Part shown: positions 17,324 through 25,474 of the stretch, one piece after another | Layout of the letters: the number at the start of each line of letters is the position of its first letter | Position numbering within the stretch: position 1 is the first letter of the stretch | NCBI GenBank assembly: GCA_963818205.1 | Contig: CAWFRG010000001.1 | Location: 62,001-126,000 of the forward strand | Reading direction: 5' to 3' | Source: CAVVYV01 sp963818205 | GTDB lineage: Bacteria > Actinomycetota > Thermoleophilia > Solirubrobacterales > 70-9 | DNA length: 64,000 nt | Notes under the pieces: model-generated | Told to the model about the DNA's origin: nothing | What the model saw: the letters and a program-made list of their open reading frames with translations, nothing else | Databases searched by the model: none | Translations under genes and position numbers: made by a program

Positions 17324-18733
17324 TTGGAGGCCGCCAGGGAAGACTCGCCGCCCGTTGCCGATGAGGAGGCAGCGGAGGACGCCGAGCGGGAAGAGCGTCC
17401 CCGCTCCTTCGACCCGGGGCTGACCAGCGGCTACCTGAGGAGGGGATCGCGGGACCACGATCTGCCGGTCGAGATCGGGGCCGCCCCATTCGACCCGGGT
17501 CCCGGGACCGGCTACGACGAGCGCCGAGCACGCCGGGACGCCAAGCGCCGCCAGCGCGAGGAGGATCAGCGCGTTCGGCGCCAGCAGCAGCTCGAGCTCG
17601 AGCGCGAGCTGCGGGAGCACGCCGAGCGCGATGCCCGCGCGCAGGAGGAGCGCGAGCGTCTGGCCACGGTCGCGCGCGAGCGTCTGGAGCGAGAGCAAGC
17701 CGAGCGGGCGGCACGCGAGCGAGCCGAGCGGGAAGAGCGCGAACGGCGGCTTGCAGCGCTGCGCGAGCGCGAGCGGCTGGAGCGCCGGCGCGAGGAGATT
17801 CAGGAGCGGCAGCGACGCGAGCGCGAGGCGATGCTTCAGCGGGAGCGCAAGGAGCACGCCCGGATCGAGTATGAGCGAGCGGAGCGGGCGCGGGCCGACC
17901 GCGAGAAACTGCTGCGCGAGCGCGCCAGGCGCCAGGCCCAGCTCGAGCGAGAGCGCGAGCACCGCCGACGCAAGGAGTTGGCGCGGCAGAAGGCGAAGCG
18001 GAAGGGAACGGCTGCGCCCCGCCGCAAGGCCGCGGTCGCAGCGGCCAGCAGGCGGCGCACGCCGCCGCCGCGGAGCCGCTCCCACCAGCGCCGCCCCCAG
18101 GGACTCGGCTGGCCAACCGCCCGGGCGGCGCTGGCGCTGGCGGCCGTCACCGCCGTCGCCGGGGTCATGGGCGCCGCCCTGGGCCTTCCGGTGCCGGTCC
18201 TCGGCGGGCCGGGCGGCCCGATCGCCGCCTCGCTGACCGGCAACTCGCTGCTCGACTCCGGCACCCCGCCCGGGCTGACCAAGGGCCCCTACTTCCCCGT
18301 GGTCACCGACAACCCCGACTTCGGCGAGGCCGACGCGCGGTTCGGCGCCAACCGCTCCGGCCACATCCACCAGGGACAGGACGTTTTCGTCAAGCCGGGG
18401 ACCCCGCTGGTCGCGGTCCGGGACGGGATCGTCATCGACGGCGCCGGCGGCAAGAGCTTCTACGCCTACGGCGGCGGCAACAGCCTGGTCATCTACAGCC
18501 CGATTGACGACCGCAGCTACGTCTACATGCACATGCTCCATCCTGCCCTCGTCCACGCCGGCGAGAGGGTGCAAGCCGGGCAGCCGGTGGGGCAGGTCGG
18601 CTGCACCGGGTCCTGCGACGGCCCCCACCTCCACTTCGAGATCCGCCGCGGACGGGTCGCCTCCGGGATGGAGCGGAAGGCGATCGATCCGCTCCCCTAC
18701 CTCCAGGACTGGCCGGGGGCGCCTACGGAGTGA
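17324..18733 (+). CDS. Membrane-anchored M23 (LytM) peptidase with long charged coiled coil
   Basis: The TTG at 17324 is the likely start. Residues ~1-60 are acidic, and ~65-215 form a very long Arg/Glu coiled coil of the tropomyosin-like type. A basic Ala-rich linker and one membrane helix (~268-292, ARAALALAAVTAVAGVMGAA) follow. The outside C-terminal domain is an M23 endopeptidase with the zinc motif HxxxD in GHIHQGQDVFV and the catalytic HLHFE (HxH) near the end. It should cut peptidoglycan cross-links, and the cytoplasmic coiled coil may link it to division or elongation proteins. FtsEX, a known activator of such hydrolases, is encoded at 36-38 kb. Confidence 0.85.
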   Translation: MEAAREDSPPVADEEAAEDAEREERPRSFDPGLTSGYLRRGSRDHDLPVEIGAAPFDPGPGTGYDERRARRDAKRRQREEDQRVRRQQQLELERELREHAERDARAQEERERLATVARERLEREQAERAARERAEREERERRLAALRERERLERRREEIQERQRREREAMLQRERKEHARIEYERAERARADREKLLRERARRQAQLEREREHRRRKELARQKAKRKGTAAPRRKAAVAAASRRRTPPPRSRSHQRRPQGLGWPTARAALALAAVTAVAGVMGAALGLPVPVLGGPGGPIAASLTGNSLLDSGTPPGLTKGPYFPVVTDNPDFGEADARFGANRSGHIHQGQDVFVKPGTPLVAVRDGIVIDGAGGKSFYAYGGGNSLVIYSPIDDRSYVYMHMLHPALVHAGERVQAGQPVGQVGCTGSCDGPHLHFEIRRGRVASGMERKAIDPLPYLQDWPGAPTE

Positions 18734-18768
18734 TCGCCGGGTAGGTCGGCCGCATAGGATCGTTCGCT

Positions 18769-19557
18769 ATGGCCGAGGTCACCTACGAGCGCCGCGGCGC
18801 CGCAGCCGTGCTCACGATCGACCGGCCCGAGCGGCGAAACGCGGTCGACCCGACGACCGCCGACCTTCTGCTGGAGGGATATCGACGCTTCGAGGCGGAT
18901 GACGAAGCCCGGATCCTGATCCTCACCGGAGCCGGTGAGGAGGCCTTCTGCGCCGGCGCCGATCTGAAATCGGTGGCGGCTGCGACCGAGGACGAGGAGA
19001 TCGCCAAGCAGTGGCTGGCCCCCCGGCCCCACGGGCCCCTTGGCTTCACCCGGCTGACGGCATCGAAGCCGACGATCGCGGCGGTCTCCGGCTGGGCCCT
19101 GGCAGGTGGTCTCGAGCTGGCGCTCTGGTGCGATCTCCGGGTCGGAACCGCGACCGCGAAGCTGGGCTTTCCGGAGCGCCGCTGGGGGGTGCCTCTGATC
19201 GACGGCGGCACCCAGCGGCTGCCGCGGATCGTCGGCATGGGCCGCGCTCTCGACATGATCCTGAGCGGCCGGATCGTCGACGCCGATGAGGGACTGGCGA
19301 TCGGCCTCTTGACCGAGGTGGTCGCTCCCGGCAAGCATCTGGCGCGAGCGCTGGAGATGGCGGAGGGCCTGGCCGCGTTCCCGCAGGAGACGATGCTGGC
19401 CGACCGCCGCTCGGCGCTCGAGGGATTCGGACTCTCGCTCGAGGAGGGCCTCGCTCGCGAGGCCGAGATCGGCGGTGCAGTCAGCGGCGTCGGGGTCGCG
19501 GGCGCCGCCCGCTTCGCCGCCGGCGAGGGACGGGGGGGCGAGGGCGCCGGCGTCTAG
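18769..19557 (+). CDS. Enoyl-CoA hydratase/isomerase family protein (crotonase fold)
   Basis: A 262-residue crotonase-family protein. DRPERRNAVDP near the N-terminus, the oxyanion-hole segments CAGADLKSVA and ALAGGLELALWCDL, and GFPERRWGVPLIDGG are clear. The second catalytic Glu position typical of hydratases (E in GFPERRWG) is kept. Such enzymes act on acyl-CoA esters in beta-oxidation or related degradation, and the exact substrate cannot be read from sequence. It starts 36 bases after the M23 peptidase gene. A second crotonase is encoded at 22218-22943. Confidence 0.88.
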   Translation: MAEVTYERRGAAAVLTIDRPERRNAVDPTTADLLLEGYRRFEADDEARILILTGAGEEAFCAGADLKSVAAATEDEEIAKQWLAPRPHGPLGFTRLTASKPTIAAVSGWALAGGLELALWCDLRVGTATAKLGFPERRWGVPLIDGGTQRLPRIVGMGRALDMILSGRIVDADEGLAIGLLTEVVAPGKHLARALEMAEGLAAFPQETMLADRRSALEGFGLSLEEGLAREAEIGGAVSGVGVAGAARFAAGEGRGGEGAGV

Positions 19558-19614
19558 CGCCGGCGCCTTGGGCTCGCTCCAATCGCAAACCCCGGTCGGG
19601 AAGGCCCCCTGCAG

Positions 19615-20442
19615 CTAGATACGAAAGGAGGGCAGCAGCCGCTTCTCGGTCTCGCCCTTGACCTGGGCGATCACCTCGACGTGGCCCTCGAGCGGGGTGC
19701 CACGGAGCTTGGTGGCGAGCAGGTCATCGACCTGGAAGATCCCGGCGGAGTTGTTCATCTCGATCTCGACCTTGACCGGGCGCTCCTCGCCTGCCTCGAT
19801 CCGGACCTCGTCGATCGCCGCCGCGGAGAGGGCGTGGATCCCGAAGCTGCCTCCCTCGATCGGAATCCGCGAGCGCCCCTGAGCCATATCGAGGGCATCG
19901 GCCACCCGCACGACCCCGGCCTCGAGCGTGTAGGGCTCGCCGCGCCGGCGGTGGCCGATGATCGCGTGCATGATCTCCGCGATCACCACGGTGCGCTCGG
20001 GCTCCTCGTAGCTGTCTGCGAGCAGGAGGTCGAGCCGGTCGGCGACCAGGAAGAGGCTGAAGGCCTCGTGGTCGACGCGGTGGATCGACATCCCGACGTC
20101 GTGCAGCAGCGCCCCGCCGGCGACCACGACCTCGGCGTCGCGATCCTTCATCCCGTGGTCGCTGACCATCGCCGGCTCGATCCCTCCCTTGACCAAGAGC
20201 CGGAGCAGCCGGAGGGCGATGTTGAGGACCACCTGGACGTGGACCCAGGAGTGGTCCGACATGCTGAGCCGCTCCGAGGTGAGCTGGGCCATGTACCACC
20301 AGGCCCGCACCCGCTCGTCGTCGTTGACGGCGGCGAGGAACCGCTCCAGCCTGCGGTTTCCGCGGGTGGGGGCGTGCACGTTGGCCTTCGCGACGGCGTC
20401 CGCGAGCGATTCGGCGCGCACATCGGGGCCCCGTGCTTCCAT
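19615..20442 (-). CDS. HD-domain phosphohydrolase-like protein
   Basis: A 275-residue soluble protein with an HD-type metal-dependent hydrolase domain: H in SDHSWVHVQVVLNI, the HD pair in ALLHDVGMSIHRVDHEAFS, H in EIMHAIIGHRRRG, and the late Asp in ADALDMAQGR. The order H...HD...H...D fits phosphohydrolases of the HD superfamily (COG3481/COG1418-like). The C-terminal ~80 residues form a separate beta-rich domain (VRIEAGEERPVKVEIEMNNS). Substrate unknown; a nucleotide is likely. It stands alone between convergent neighbours. Confidence 0.8.
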   Translation of the reverse strand: MEARGPDVRAESLADAVAKANVHAPTRGNRRLERFLAAVNDDERVRAWWYMAQLTSERLSMSDHSWVHVQVVLNIALRLLRLLVKGGIEPAMVSDHGMKDRDAEVVVAGGALLHDVGMSIHRVDHEAFSLFLVADRLDLLLADSYEEPERTVVIAEIMHAIIGHRRRGEPYTLEAGVVRVADALDMAQGRSRIPIEGGSFGIHALSAAAIDEVRIEAGEERPVKVEIEMNNSAGIFQVDDLLATKLRGTPLEGHVEVIAQVKGETEKRLLPSFRI

Positions 20443-20573
20443 TTCGTGATCTTCGCAGGGGGCGAGCGCGGGGTGTGAATGACGGGCTGTGGTTACTCAG
20501 TTTCCGGCCATTTACGCGGTTCCGACCGCCGATCGGGTTACCGTGGACGCGCTTCTGCTTAAAGGGAATCCGG

Positions 20574-20801
20574 ATGAACGTCTGTTCCCACACCGGCGTA
20601 TCCGTTCCAGAGTGCTCGTGTAGGGCTTGCCTGCAGGCTCAGATCGAGCGCCACATGCCATCAGTCCTTGGTGCCGCCCGAACGCCGCGAATGGAAGGCG
20701 GGATCGAGGCGGTCGTCCACCCCACCTCGGTCGATTCGCCCTCGCGACGCCGGGCGATCCTCAGTCGCCTTCGCCGCCCCCGCCTCCGCCGCGCCGCCTA
20801 G
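20574..20801 (+). CDS. Possible small Cys-containing protein
   Basis: The ~355 bases between the HD-domain gene and the exporter hold one candidate frame of 75 codons, beginning ATG at 20574 behind AAAGGGAATCCGG. The product would start MNVCSHTGVSVPECSCRACL, four cysteines in 16 residues, followed by a basic, low-complexity end. Its last 4 bases overlap the exporter stop on the other strand. No similarity is recognised and the arginine-rich tail is typical of chance frames in GC-rich DNA, so it is weakly supported. I see nothing else in the gap. Confidence 0.3.
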   Translation: MNVCSHTGVSVPECSCRACLQAQIERHMPSVLGAARTPRMEGGIEAVVHPTSVDSPSRRRAILSRLRRPRLRRAA

Positions 20802-21670
20802 TCTCGCGGCGTCGGTGTGCCCGGCTCCCGCAGCACCCCGGCGCTCGCCGCCACCACGCAGACGATTCCGGCGACCTCGGCCGCTGCGAGACCCTGCTGC
20901 AGGGCGATCAGGCCGACTACTGCGGCGATCGCCGGCTCGAGACTCATGAGGACGCCGAAGGCGCCCACCCGCAGGCGGCGGAGCGCCTCGAGCTCGAGCG
21001 AGTAGGGGATCGCCGAGCTCAGCAGGGCGACCGCCGCGCCGATCGCGATCACCCTCGCGTCGAGCAGATCCGCACCCCCGGCGGCGATCCCGGGCCCGAC
21101 CAGCAGCGCCGCCGAGACCACCATCGCCAGGGCCAAGCCGTCGCCGCCCGAGAATGCGCGCCCGATCCTGGCGCTGAGGAGGATGTAGAGCGCCCAGAAG
21201 CCTCCCGCCGTAAGCGCCAGCGCGATCCCCGCCGCCTCCGCCGACCCCTCCGGTCCGGTGAGGAGGACGATCCCCGCCGCCGCCAGGGCGACCCAGGCGA
21301 GGTCGATCGCCCGCCGCGACCCAAGGAGGCCGACCGTGAGCGGGCCGACGAACTCGAGGGCGACCGCGATCCCGAGCGGGATCCGGTCGAGCGCTTCGTA
21401 GAAGCTGAGGTTCATCCCGGCGAGGGTGACCCCGAACACGGCGGCCAGAGCGAGCGCCCGGGGCGTCGCGGCTCGCGGGTCGGGCCGCCAGACCGCGCCC
21501 AGGACAAGCGCCGCGAACAGCAGCCGGTAGAAGACGGTGCCGGTCGGCCCGATCTCGTCGAAGAGGGTGGTGGCGGCGGCGGCGCCGAGCTGCACGGAGA
21601 GCACCGCGCCGATCACCAGCAGCGGCGCGACGCCGCGCCGCGGGTCGGCCCCCGCCGGCTCGGCCATCAC
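20798..21670 (-). CDS. EamA/DMT-family exporter (RhtA-like)
   Basis: A 290-residue integral membrane protein with ten predicted helices in two EamA repeats (first ~15-140, second ~150-280). GPTGTVFYRLLFAALVLG and the late segment FGVLMSLEPAIAAVVGLIAL are hallmarks of the drug/metabolite transporter family. The SLEPAIAA motif is close to RhtA, the threonine/homoserine exporter. It is likely an efflux carrier for amino acids or similar metabolites. Substrate cannot be assigned from sequence. The N-terminal LLVIGAVLSVQLGAAAATTLF also fits RhtA-type proteins. Confidence 0.85.
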   Translation of the reverse strand: MMAEPAGADPRRGVAPLLVIGAVLSVQLGAAAATTLFDEIGPTGTVFYRLLFAALVLGAVWRPDPRAATPRALALAAVFGVTLAGMNLSFYEALDRIPLGIAVALEFVGPLTVGLLGSRRAIDLAWVALAAAGIVLLTGPEGSAEAAGIALALTAGGFWALYILLSARIGRAFSGGDGLALAMVVSAALLVGPGIAAGGADLLDARVIAIGAAVALLSSAIPYSLELEALRRLRVGAFGVLMSLEPAIAAVVGLIALQQGLAAAEVAGIVCVVAASAGVLREPGTPTPRD

Positions 21671-21713
21671 CGAACGGGTCGCTCCTCGGCTTCGCCTGCG
21701 GAGCGCCCTCGCG

Positions 21714-22175
21714 TCAATCGCCGATCACCTTGATCACCAGGCGCTTCGGGCGCCGGCCGTCGAACTCGCAGTAGAAGACCTGCTGCCAGGGACCGAGGTC
21801 GAGCCGCCCGTCGGTCACCGGGAGGACCACCTGATGGTGGACGAGCAGATTCTTCAGGTGGGCATCGCCGTTGTCCTCGCCGCCGCGGTGATGGCGGTAG
21901 TCGCCGCCCTCGGGCAGCAGCTCCCGGGCGACGTCGTTTGCGGGCTCGCTCCAGCTCGGGGGCGCGATCTTGTCCAGCCACTCGAGCGTGTCCTCGTGAA
22001 GGCCGGGCTCGTTGTCGTTGACCCAGACCGCCGCCGTGATGTGCATGGCGGAGACCAGGACCATGCCCTCGGCGACCCCGCCGGTGTCCACTGCCTGCTG
22101 GACGTCATCGGTGATCCGGATGAACTCGCGGCGCCGCTCGGTCTCGAAGGTCATGTAATCCGTGTGCGACTTCAT
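21714..22175 (-). CDS. YjbQ/UPF0047 family protein
   Basis: A 153-residue protein of the UPF0047/YjbQ family, annotated in some genomes as secondary thiamine-phosphate synthase. The ATG at 22175 follows GGAGGGAT directly. Family signatures are VLVSAMHITAAVWVNDNEPG, the His-rich EGGDYRHHRGGEDNGDAHLKN and the C-terminal DLGPWQQVFYCEFDGRRPK. Conserved His residues suggest metal or substrate binding. Its in vivo role remains poorly defined in the literature. It is divergent from the second crotonase gene, with 42 bases between the starts. Confidence 0.9.
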   Translation of the reverse strand: MKSHTDYMTFETERRREFIRITDDVQQAVDTGGVAEGMVLVSAMHITAAVWVNDNEPGLHEDTLEWLDKIAPPSWSEPANDVARELLPEGGDYRHHRGGEDNGDAHLKNLLVHHQVVLPVTDGRLDLGPWQQVFYCEFDGRRPKRLVIKVIGD

Positions 22176-22217
22176 ATCCCTCCGTTCGTTGGAGCTTTGG
22201 CCGCATAGGATGGCGCG

Positions 22218-22943
22218 ATGGCGGGTCTGCTCTCGCTCGAGCGCTCGGATGAGGTCGCGATCGTCACCCTGCAGCGCCCGGAGAAGCGAAACGCTCTCTC
22301 GATCGACCTGCGGGTGGAGCTGGCGGAGTCCTTCGGCTCTCTGGGCGACGATGGGGAGGTCGGCTCGATCGTCCTCACCGGCGCCGGCCCCGCGTTCTGC
22401 TCGGGAATGGACGTCACCCAGTTCGGCGGGGACCGCGCGCGCAAGGAGCGGCTTGTGGAGACCAGTGTCGCCTGCTTCCAGGCGGTCGGCAACTGCCCGA
22501 AGCCGGTGGTCGCCGCGATCAACGGCCCCGCCCTCGCGGGCGGCTTCGCGCTCGCTCTGCTCTGTGACCTGCGCCTTGCCTCGGAGGCGGCCAGTTTCGG
22601 CTTCCCGGAGCTCCCCCAGGGCATCCCTCCGAGCTATGCGGCGGCCCGGGCGGCCCTGCCCGCGGCGATCGCCGCCGAGCTCACCCTGACCGGCCGGCTG
22701 CTCGACGCCTTCGGGGCGCTGCGGGTTGGGATCGTCAGCGCGGTCCATCCGGCAGAGGAGCTGATGCCGCGGGCGATCGAGCTCGCCGGGCGGATCGCCT
22801 CGGGGCCGCGGGCGGCGATTGCCGAGACCAAGCGGCGGATCCTCCTCGACCGCGAGCGCAGCTTCGGCCAGCTCTTCGTCGAGGAGGAGCGAGCCCTGCG
22901 CGAGGCGCTGCTGGGCGACGATCCCGACGACACGGCGGCCTGA
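22218..22943 (+). CDS. Enoyl-CoA hydratase/isomerase family protein (second crotonase)
   Basis: A 241-residue crotonase-fold protein with the N-terminal QRPEKRNALSIDLR, oxyanion-hole segments CSGMDVTQFGG and ALAGGFALALLCDLRL, and SFGFPELPQGIPP. In the FPE-xxxG region it keeps a Glu but lacks the LIDGGTQRL-like segment of the first crotonase, so the two are not recent duplicates. Substrate not predictable. It precedes the sulfotransferase gene by 39 bases on the same strand. Confidence 0.87.
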   Translation: MAGLLSLERSDEVAIVTLQRPEKRNALSIDLRVELAESFGSLGDDGEVGSIVLTGAGPAFCSGMDVTQFGGDRARKERLVETSVACFQAVGNCPKPVVAAINGPALAGGFALALLCDLRLASEAASFGFPELPQGIPPSYAAARAALPAAIAAELTLTGRLLDAFGALRVGIVSAVHPAEELMPRAIELAGRIASGPRAAIAETKRRILLDRERSFGQLFVEEERALREALLGDDPDDTAA

Positions 22944-22982
22944 GGTTGGTATCCGTCTGAGCGCTCATTAGTCTCCTTGACG

Positions 22983-23948
22983 ATGAGCAAGGGAGCGGGG
23001 GACATTTCGATCGCCGCACCTGGGCGACTCGCCTGGATCTTCGGGTCCTCGCGCAGCGGAAGCACCTGGCTGCTGCGGATGCTCTCGCAGCTAGAGCGGG
23101 TAGTTCCGATCGACGACCCCCATCTCGGCCACCACCTCGGTGTCTGGCGGCCGATCCCGCTCGCGTGGGCGACCTCGAAGGAGCCGCCGAAGCTAGGGAC
23201 GCTGGCGGACTTCAAGCGCCAGAAGCGCGACTACCTGTTCTCGGATCACTACCGCGAGCAGTGGATCCCGGCGCTGCGGGGGCTGATCGAGGCCCGCTAC
23301 GAGGCGCAGGCCGCCGAGGACATCCGGGAGCGGGGGATCGAGGACCCGGTCGTCGTCGTCAAGGAGCCCGGCTCGCACGCAGCCGACACCCTGATCGATC
23401 TCTTCCCTGACTCGTCCCTGATCTTCCTCCTGCGAGACGGTCGCGACGTCGTCGACTCCTGGCTCGATGCCTACAGCGACGGCAGCTGGGCGACCGACGA
23501 GGGGGCCTACCCGCTCTCGGACGAGGGCCGGACGGCACTGATCCGCTGGCAGTCCAGCGTCTGGCTCCACCGCACCCAGGTGGTCCAGGAGACCTTCGCG
23601 CGCCATTCTCCTCACCGCCGGCTGATGGTCCGCTACGAGCAGCTCCGCCGCGACCCGGTCCCCTCGCTCGCCGGCATCTGCCGGGTGCTGGGCATCGCGG
23701 CCTCCGATGAGCAGCTCGCCGGGATCGCGAGCGCCAACTCCTACGCGAACGTGCCCGTCCAGGAGAAGGGGTCCGGCCAGGAGATCAGGCGCGCCGAGCC
23801 GGGCAGCTGGGCGCAAACGATGTCGGGTGAGGAGATCGAGGCGATGCACGAGATCCTCGCCGAGAAGCTCGCGGAGCTCGGCTATCTGACGCCGGGGGAT
23901 GTCCCCTCCCCACGCCGGACTCTGTTCTTCAGGCGCCGGGCAGCCTAG
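22983..23948 (+). CDS. Sulfotransferase-family protein
   Basis: A ~321-residue protein with the two PAPS-binding signatures of sulfotransferases: the 5'-phosphosulfate loop FGSSRSGSTWLLRML at ~20-34 and the 3'-phosphate region LIFLLRDGRDVVDSWLD at ~145-161. WLHRTQVVQETFA and RLMVRYEQLRRDP follow, as in the family. It should transfer sulfate from PAPS to a glycan, lipid or small molecule. The acceptor is unknown. The ATG at 22983 is preferred over a TTG two codons earlier. It is cytoplasmic, with no signal peptide. Confidence 0.86.
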   Translation: MSKGAGDISIAAPGRLAWIFGSSRSGSTWLLRMLSQLERVVPIDDPHLGHHLGVWRPIPLAWATSKEPPKLGTLADFKRQKRDYLFSDHYREQWIPALRGLIEARYEAQAAEDIRERGIEDPVVVVKEPGSHAADTLIDLFPDSSLIFLLRDGRDVVDSWLDAYSDGSWATDEGAYPLSDEGRTALIRWQSSVWLHRTQVVQETFARHSPHRRLMVRYEQLRRDPVPSLAGICRVLGIAASDEQLAGIASANSYANVPVQEKGSGQEIRRAEPGSWAQTMSGEEIEAMHEILAEKLAELGYLTPGDVPSPRRTLFFRRRAA

Positions 23949-23997
23949 CTCCTAGCCCGCCCATGCGACAGCGACGCCCGCCTGAGAGACTGCCCGC

Positions 23998-24597
23998 GTG
24001 ACCAGGTTGCTCGCCTTCAGCGATCTCCACCGCGACCTCGACGAGGCGCGCGACCTCGCCCGACGCTCGGCCGAGGTCGACGTGGTGATCGGGGCGGGCG
24101 ACTTCGCCTCGGTGCACAAGGGGCTCGAGGAGGCGATCGGCGCGCTCGGCGCGATCGAGAAGCCGACGGTCCTGGTGCCGGGAAACAACGAGACCGAGGA
24201 GGCCCTGCGAGCGGCCTGCGAAAGATGGGAGGCGGCGACGGTGCTGCACGGGGAGGCCACCGAGATCAACGGCGCGCTCTTCTTCGGGCTCGGTGCCGGT
24301 GTGCCCGTGACCCCGTGGGACTGGAGCTTCGACCTCGACGAGCAGGCGGCGGAGGCAAAGCTCGCCGGCTGTCCCGACGGGGCGATCCTCGTCGTGCACT
24401 CGCCTCCCTACGGTCATTGCGACGCGAGCAGCGCCGGCGAGCACCTCGGGAGCACCGCCGTCCTCGAGGCGATCGAGCGCACGCAGCCGCGGCTGGCGGT
24501 CTGCGGTCACATCCACGAGTCCTGGGGCGCCGAGAGCGAGATCGGCTCAACCCCGGTCTTCAACCTCGGCCCCGAGGGCCGGATGTTGGAGGCCTGA
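23998..24597 (+). CDS. Calcineurin-like metallophosphoesterase
   Basis: A 199-residue phosphoesterase starting with GTG. The metal-site motifs are in order: DLH (residues ~9-11), GAGD (~32-35), GNNE (~62-65, the usual GNHE with Asn in place of the catalytic His), HSPPYGHCD and GHIHES near the end. The GNxE His to Asn change is seen in a subset of the family and may alter rate or substrate. The remaining ligands are complete, so it is likely active on a small phosphodiester. It is 18 bases upstream of the duplicated-domain protein. Confidence 0.85.
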   Translation: MTRLLAFSDLHRDLDEARDLARRSAEVDVVIGAGDFASVHKGLEEAIGALGAIEKPTVLVPGNNETEEALRAACERWEAATVLHGEATEINGALFFGLGAGVPVTPWDWSFDLDEQAAEAKLAGCPDGAILVVHSPPYGHCDASSAGEHLGSTAVLEAIERTQPRLAVCGHIHESWGAESEIGSTPVFNLGPEGRMLEA

Positions 24598-24615
24598 CCC
24601 TGACCGGCGGCGGGC

Positions 24616-25320
24616 GTGGCTAGAGTTCGAATCGTGACCCCCGAGATCGAGAACTCCCGCGCGGCCGACGAGTGGCGGGTCGAGGTGGTCCTCGACGACG
24701 ACGACAACGGCCAGTCGCTCGGCGAGAGCCTTCATCACCTCCAGCTCGACGACGAGGCCCGCAAGCGCCTTGGCGGCAGCGTCATCGTCAGCCGCGACGG
24801 CAACCGCCTCTTCCTCTACGCCTGGCACGAGGAGAGTGCCCGGGAGGCCGAGCGCGTCGTCCGCGAGCTGATGGAGGAGGACAACCTGTCGGGCGAGGTG
24901 CGGCTGGTGCGCTGGCATCCCACCGCGGACGAGTGGCTTCCAGCCGATCAACCACTGCCTGAGGGCGAGCAGGAGCTCGACGCCGAGGAGGAGCAGCACG
25001 CCCTCGCGGGAAAGCGCGCCGGGCGCGAGTCCGGCGAGTATGCCTGGGAGGTCGTGATCGACCTGCCCGACGTGCGGAGCACCCGGGAGTTCGCCCACCG
25101 GCTGGAGGAGGAGGGCCTGCCGGTGAAGCGGCGCTGGAGGTACCTGCTGGTTGGCGCCGACACCGAGGACGCGGCGGTCGAGCTGGGCCAGCGGCTGGAG
25201 GGTGAGACCCCGGAGGGAGCAAGGGTCGGGATCCGAGCGAATCCCAAGGACGTCCCTCACCCGGTCTTCGTCATGCTCGGCTCCTGGGAGCCGGGCGTGT
25301 TGCGGGACCTTGGTATCTAG
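24616..25320 (+). CDS. Unknown protein with two tandem copies of a ~65-residue domain
   Basis: Residues ~19-100 (EWRVEVVLDDDDNGQSLGES ... RLVRWHP) and ~143-215 (AWEVVIDLPDVRSTREFAHR ... RVGIRANPK) are two copies of the same alpha/beta fold. Shared blocks are EVVLD/EVVID, the helix LGESLHHL/TREFAHRL, LFLYAWHEE/YLLVGADTE, the helix AREAERVVREL/AAVELGQRLEG and VRLVRW/VRVGIR. An acidic linker joins them. It looks like a two-domain regulatory or adaptor protein with no catalytic residues. GTG 24634 is an alternative start. No family recognised. It overlaps the stop of a decayed gene on the other strand. Confidence 0.7.
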   Translation: MARVRIVTPEIENSRAADEWRVEVVLDDDDNGQSLGESLHHLQLDDEARKRLGGSVIVSRDGNRLFLYAWHEESAREAERVVRELMEEDNLSGEVRLVRWHPTADEWLPADQPLPEGEQELDAEEEQHALAGKRAGRESGEYAWEVVIDLPDVRSTREFAHRLEEEGLPVKRRWRYLLVGADTEDAAVELGQRLEGETPEGARVGIRANPKDVPHPVFVMLGSWEPGVLRDLGI

Positions 25321-25460
25321 GCGGGGACGACTGTGCCGCCAGCCGCCTCGGCGGCGTAGAGCGCGGTGTCAGCGCGCGCGGTGAGCCTCTCGGCGCTCTC
25401 CTCGCCGTCCCAGAGGCAGGCGCCGGCCGAGCAAGTCCGCCCTTCCGGAAGCGCCCTACA
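25317..25460 (-). pseudogene. C-terminal remnant of a GGDEF diguanylate cyclase
   Basis: The minus strand encodes about 45 residues ending GEESAERLTARADTALYAAE and AAGGTVVPA, then a stop. RADxALYxAKxxG is the last conserved block of GGDEF domains, and TCSAGACLWD before it matches the preceding SxGxA strand. A stop lies directly upstream and the rest of the domain is absent, replaced by the glyoxalase-fold gene that starts at 25475 on the other strand. So this is the tail of a truncated c-di-GMP synthase gene. Confidence 0.6.
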
Positions 25461-25474
25461 GAACGAAGGTCCAG

